Assembly: GCA_013286985.1 (NCBI GenBank)
Contig: JABDEQ010000089.1
Coordinates: 1-8,628 of the forward strand
Length of the DNA: 8,628 bases
From: Bacteroidota bacterium
Lineage (GTDB): Bacteria > Bacteroidota > Bacteroidia > Sphingobacteriales > Sphingobacteriaceae
Direction of reading: 5' to 3'
Part shown: positions 6,976 through 8,628 of the stretch, piece after piece
Numbering within the stretch: position 1 is the stretch's first letter
How the letters are laid out: every line of letters starts with the position of its first letter
Position numbers and translations under genes: made by a program
Notes under the pieces: generated by a model
Told to the model about the DNA's origin: nothing
The model's input: the letters and a program-made list of their open reading frames with translations, nothing else
The model's database searches: none

Positions 6976-7329
6976 TTGAAAACGGTACTGATTGTTGAAG
7001 ATGATATTGATACCCTCGACTTGATGGAGTTCATCCTTCAAGATAATGGCTACGCTGTGGTTAAAGCCAATAAAAAAGTAAATATTGAGGATGTAATAGC
7101 AATAAATCCCCATTTAGCCATAATCGACTTTTTACTACCGCTTGGCTTCGGTACCGAACTCTGTTTAGAAATAAAAACCAATCCGCTCACCAACCACATT
7201 CCCGTTATCCTGTATTCAGCCAGTAACGACATCAAAGAACTTGCCCTTACAAGCTGTGCTGACGCTTACATGGCCAAACCATTTGATATAGATGAGCTAG
7301 TTGATTTAGTAAGTGCAATGGTTTTATAA
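6976..7329 (+). CDS. Stand-alone CheY-like response regulator receiver, TTG start
   Basis: A 117-residue single receiver domain with no output domain. All key receiver residues are present: acidic pair Asp9/Asp10 (V-E-D-D), phospho-acceptor Asp51 (A-I-I-D-F), Ser81 (L-Y-S-A-S) in the Thr/Ser switch position, and Lys101-Pro102 (A-K-P-F). It would be phosphorylated by a histidine kinase and act by protein-protein contact or as a phosphorelay shuttle. No kinase is adjacent, so its partner is unknown. The frame has no ATG near the fold start; the TTG at 6976 gives the usual M-K-T-V-L-I-V-E-D-D start. A TTG at 6919 and a GTG at 6946 would add a hydrophobic, unconserved leader and are less likely. 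No strong promoter was found; TTTG at 6877-6880 with TATAATTA at 6901 is only a weak candidate. Confidence 0.88.
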   Translation: MKTVLIVEDDIDTLDLMEFILQDNGYAVVKANKKVNIEDVIAINPHLAIIDFLLPLGFGTELCLEIKTNPLTNHIPVILYSASNDIKELALTSCADAYMAKPFDIDELVDLVSAMVL

Positions 7330-7354
7330 TTTTAAACCGATACGCCATTTTTTG

Positions 7355-7486
7355 TTGCAAATGAGCAATTTATTTGCTAACTTTGTTAGTATAGCAAGCC
7401 GCTAAATATAACCTCCATTTTACTGCCATAACAACAACAGCCGTCCTTTACACTTATAAGTAAGTGGGTAAGGAAGGGGTATTTTT
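7355..7486 (+). promoter_or_regulatory. Candidate promoter and possible small non-coding transcript in a gene-free gap
   Basis: The gap 7330-7591 has no credible gene. It contains TTG (7355-7357; TTTG also at 7351-7354) and TAACTTTG (7378-7385) 20 nt apart, a good Bacteroidota promoter match pointing right. No ORF longer than about 10 codons follows. At 7445-7473 an interrupted hairpin (CCTT...AAGG outside, CACT...AGTG inside) can form, followed by TTTTT at 7482-7486, which could end a transcript of about 95 nt. A C-T-A-A-C / G-T-T-A-G mini-hairpin (7377-7389) covers the -7 box. Transcription is unproven. Confidence 0.35.
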
Positions 7487-7537
7487 ATAATTGGCATTAT
7501 AAAATTGGTTTGTTTGCGATAGATTTTTTGTAGCAGA

Positions 7538-7586
7538 TGGTTGGTTTGTGATGCAGGGTGCAGGTTGTTATTTGATAGGTTGATGA
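7538..7586 (+). repeat. Degenerate 7-bp-period tract (TGCAGGT-like)
   Basis: Two adjacent near-identical heptamers, TGCAGGG (7552-7558) and TGCAGGT (7559-7565), are flanked in the same phase by units such as TGGTTGG, TGTTATT and TGATAGG. This is a weaker case than the other three tracts. It ends just before the stop of the HTH gene. Confidence 0.3.
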
Positions 7587-7591
7587 TTTTA

Positions 7592-7978
7592 TTAAACATT
7601 CTCCAGCAAGAAATCGCCACTGATACCCAATTTGCTGTGAACTGCTTTCAAAAACATCACATCAGGTTCACGTTTGCCATTTAAAATCTGCGATAACTTG
7701 GATGTACCTAAACCTAGCATTTCGGCAAGTTTGGCTTGTGTTAAATTCATCTCCTTTATTTTATGCTGCACAACCGTACTAATGGTAACTGGCAAAGGCA
7801 TTATTTTTAAAACAGTATCTTCATATTGCTCAGCCAATACACTCAATTTAGCTAACTCTTCTGCTTCTGATACTGATAAAGAGCTAAAACCACCGCCATC
7901 TGTTGCCTTTGAAATAAATTTCTCTATCAAAACCATTACCTGGTTGTATTGCTCTTCATTTCTTATCTTATCAATCAT
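7592..7978 (-). CDS. HigA-like HTH (XRE-type) transcriptional regulator, no toxin partner seen
   Basis: A 128-residue protein with an N-terminal helical region (about 1-60) and a C-terminal Cro/C1-type helix-turn-helix at about 79-105 (L-T-Q-A-K-L-A-E-M-L-G...S-Q-I-L-N-G-K-R-E-P), then H-S-K-L-G-I-S. This order (acidic helical N-half with E-A-E-E-L-A-K-L, then P-L-P, then HTH) matches the HigA-like antitoxin group (COG5499). Such proteins usually pair with a HigB/RelE-type toxin and repress their own operon. Here upstream DNA is AT-rich then repeats, and downstream is non-coding, so it appears solitary. An in-frame TTG at 8005 would add nine residues, but the ATG at 7978 is preferred because the extension runs through the direct-repeat operator-like DNA. 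It may be an orphan regulator or antitoxin. Confidence 0.85.
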   Translation of the reverse strand: MIDKIRNEEQYNQVMVLIEKFISKATDGGGFSSLSVSEAEELAKLSVLAEQYEDTVLKIMPLPVTISTVVQHKIKEMNLTQAKLAEMLGLGTSKLSQILNGKREPDVMFLKAVHSKLGISGDFLLENV

Positions 7979-8010
7979 AATTTCAAAATATGAAATAAAT
8001 TTCAAAATAT
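7979..8010. promoter_or_regulatory. Operator-like 13-bp direct repeat upstream of the HigA-like gene
   Basis: AATTTCAAAATAT occurs perfectly at 7979-7991 and 7998-8010, 19 bp apart (nearly two helical turns). Within it ATTTCA (7980-7985) and TGAAAT (7991-7996) form an inverted repeat. It lies immediately before the ATG and each copy contains a near -7 box on the minus strand (TATTTTG). This fits an autoregulatory operator for the HTH protein, which is inference. Confidence 0.45.
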
Positions 8011-8027
8011 AAAATTAACATTACAAA

Positions 8028-8072
8028 GTGTCCGTCCGTTCGCAAGTACCGGTACTCTGAACGAACGGACAA
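8028..8072. repeat. 45-nt two-tier palindrome, copy D
   Basis: Left arm GTGTCCGTCCGTT (8028-8040), right arm AACGAACGGACAA (8060-8072), loop 19 nt. The loop contains the perfect inner palindrome AGTACCGGTACT (8045-8056). One base in each arm differs from copies B and C. It lies upstream of the HigA-like gene. Confidence 0.75.
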
Positions 8073-8167
8073 GATCCTTTCCACACGTCTTGGCGAGGCA
8101 CTGCCTGTCTCGAGCTTGTTTCGGGAAAGCTATCTCTACATAGGGCAATCCGCGAAGCGTAAAGAAT
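8073..8167. other. Gene-free GC-richer stretch between repeats
   Basis: No ORF or promoter was found. It begins with CCACACGTCTTGGCGAGGCA, related to the sequence after copy B, and contains GGGCAATCCGCGAAGCG, both reminiscent of degraded dispersed repeats common in bacterial intergenic DNA. Confidence 0.3.
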
Positions 8168-8258
8168 GTCAGAATCGGAATTTACAGAATTAGAGAATTT
8201 ACAGAATTAAGCCATCGCATCTTGAAAATTCTAAAATTCAGTAAATTCTGATTCAGAC
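8168..8258. repeat. Imperfect inverted repeat of AATTTAC-type sequence
   Basis: The left arm 8168-8191 and right arm 8235-8258 match in inverted orientation at about 20 of 24 positions, for example GAATTTACAGAATT against AATTCAGTAAATTC. The left side also holds a 17-bp tandem duplication: GAATTTACAGAATTAGA at 8178-8194, repeated for 15 bases at 8195-8209. Confidence 0.6.
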
Positions 8259-8273
8259 AAAAAGCGAGATTGC

Positions 8274-8319
8274 TTGTCCGTCCGTCCCCAGATACTGGTA
8301 CTTGCAGACGGACGGACAA
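8274..8319. repeat. 46-nt two-tier palindrome, copy E
   Basis: Arms TTGTCCGTCCGTC (8274-8286) and GACGGACGGACAA (8307-8319) are perfect complements; relative to B and C the innermost pair changed on both sides (T-A to C-G). The 20-nt loop holds AGATAC...GTACT. It sits upstream of the secreted protein gene. Confidence 0.85.
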
Positions 8320-8386
8320 AAACCCGCTATCTGTTAAATGATGTTAAACCTTTTTACTGCTCATTATCAGTTTACTATTTTTGGTT

Positions 8387-8628
8387 ATGCTGATAGTAAA
8401 ACGGATCTGCTTCCATGTACTGCTGCTATGCTTTTGTTTAAATAGCTACGCACAAACCATAACCGGCATTGTGGTTGATAAAACCAGCAGACAACCTGTT
8501 AATAATGCTTTGGTAACTTTAGGTAAGGCAAAAACCTATACCAACACATTGGGCATGTTTGAAATACCGACAGATAACGCTGATAGCCTAACAATTACAC
8601 ATTTCGGCTATAAACCTATTATCGTATC
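8387..8628 (+). CDS. Secreted protein with carboxypeptidase regulatory-like domain, 3'-truncated by window edge
   Basis: Eighty codons are visible before the window ends. An N-terminal signal peptide (M-L-I-V-K-R then a Leu/Cys-rich hydrophobic stretch, ending near N-S-Y-A-Q) leads directly into T-I-T-G-I-V-V-D-K-T-S-R-Q-P-V-N-N-A-L-V and T-L-G-M-F-E-I, then F-G-Y-K-P. This is the CarboxypepD_reg-like beta-sandwich found at the N-terminus of Bacteroidota outer-membrane proteins, including SusC/TonB-dependent receptors and other cell-surface proteins; which of these it is depends on the unseen remainder. The ATG at 8387 is the first usable start after an in-frame stop at 8345. The signal peptide starts right at this Met, which supports the choice. 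Confidence 0.82.
   Translation, partial: MLIVKRICFHVLLLCFCLNSYAQTITGIVVDKTSRQPVNNALVTLGKAKTYTNTLGMFEIPTDNADSLTITHFGYKPIIV

Noticed and set aside
7420..7620. Minus-strand 66-codon ORF as a toxin partner of the HigA-like protein
   Set aside because: It overlaps the end of the regulator gene, its translation is Asn/Leu-rich low-complexity with no RelE/HigB features, and it lies over repeat-like DNA.
4990..8319. Recurrent GTCCGTCC repeats as a CRISPR array
   Set aside because: Spacing is irregular (53 nt to over 1.6 kb), genes lie between copies, the variable part is inside the palindrome, and no cas genes are present.
8376..8383. TATTTTTG as the promoter -7 box of the final gene
   Set aside because: It fits TAnnTTTG, but only 3 nt separate it from the ATG at 8387 and no -33 box is found, so it may be chance in AT-rich DNA.

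Overview
The window looks like a chromosomal stretch from a Bacteroidota bacterium, most likely a soil- or plant-associated Sphingobacteriaceae member (Mucilaginibacter/Pedobacter type). This rests on Bacteroidota-type promoters (TTTG, about 18-20 nt, TAnnTTTG) ahead of several genes, a homodimeric (alpha2) glycyl-tRNA synthetase, a secreted DPP4-type S9 peptidase, a carboxypeptidase-regulatory-like secreted protein, and CBM9-like plus GHL10-like carbohydrate proteins. The genus is inference; no rRNA or marker tree is available here.

Layout. At 1-1807 two overlapping plus-strand genes end an operon: the C-terminal part of a CBM9-like sugar-binding protein and a secreted family-10-like glycosyl hydrolase. 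They stop at a hairpin that overlaps the stop codon. A minus-strand hotdog acyl-CoA thioesterase (1863-2384) faces them. A divergent intergenic region (2385-2686) filled by inverted 7-bp repeat arrays separates it from dipeptidyl peptidase IV (2687-4939, plus). DPP4 converges on glycyl-tRNA synthetase (5084-6565, minus) across a hairpin terminator-like repeat. Upstream of glyQS lie two copies of the same palindrome, then a stand-alone CheY-like receiver (6976-7329, plus), a gene-free stretch with a candidate small-RNA promoter, an orphan HigA-like HTH regulator (7592-7978, minus), two more palindromes with other repeats, and the start of a secreted carboxypeptidase-regulatory-like protein (8387 onward, cut by the window end).

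How the genes relate. No single pathway links them. The first two genes probably act together on an extracellular carbohydrate, DPP4 trims Xaa-Pro dipeptides in the periplasm, and glyQS and the thioesterase are housekeeping genes. The receiver and HTH protein are regulatory, and neither has its expected partner (kinase, toxin) in view.

The notable part is the intergenic DNA. Five copies of one 45-46-nt two-tier palindrome (13-bp arms built on GTCC/GGAC, 19-20-nt loop that itself approximates a palindrome) occur between 4990 and 8319. At least three intergenic regions also carry 7-bp-period tandem tracts, each with its own heptamer consensus, and a fourth may exist. Several of these abut promoters or stop codons. 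No transposase, RAYT or other mobilising gene is present in the window.
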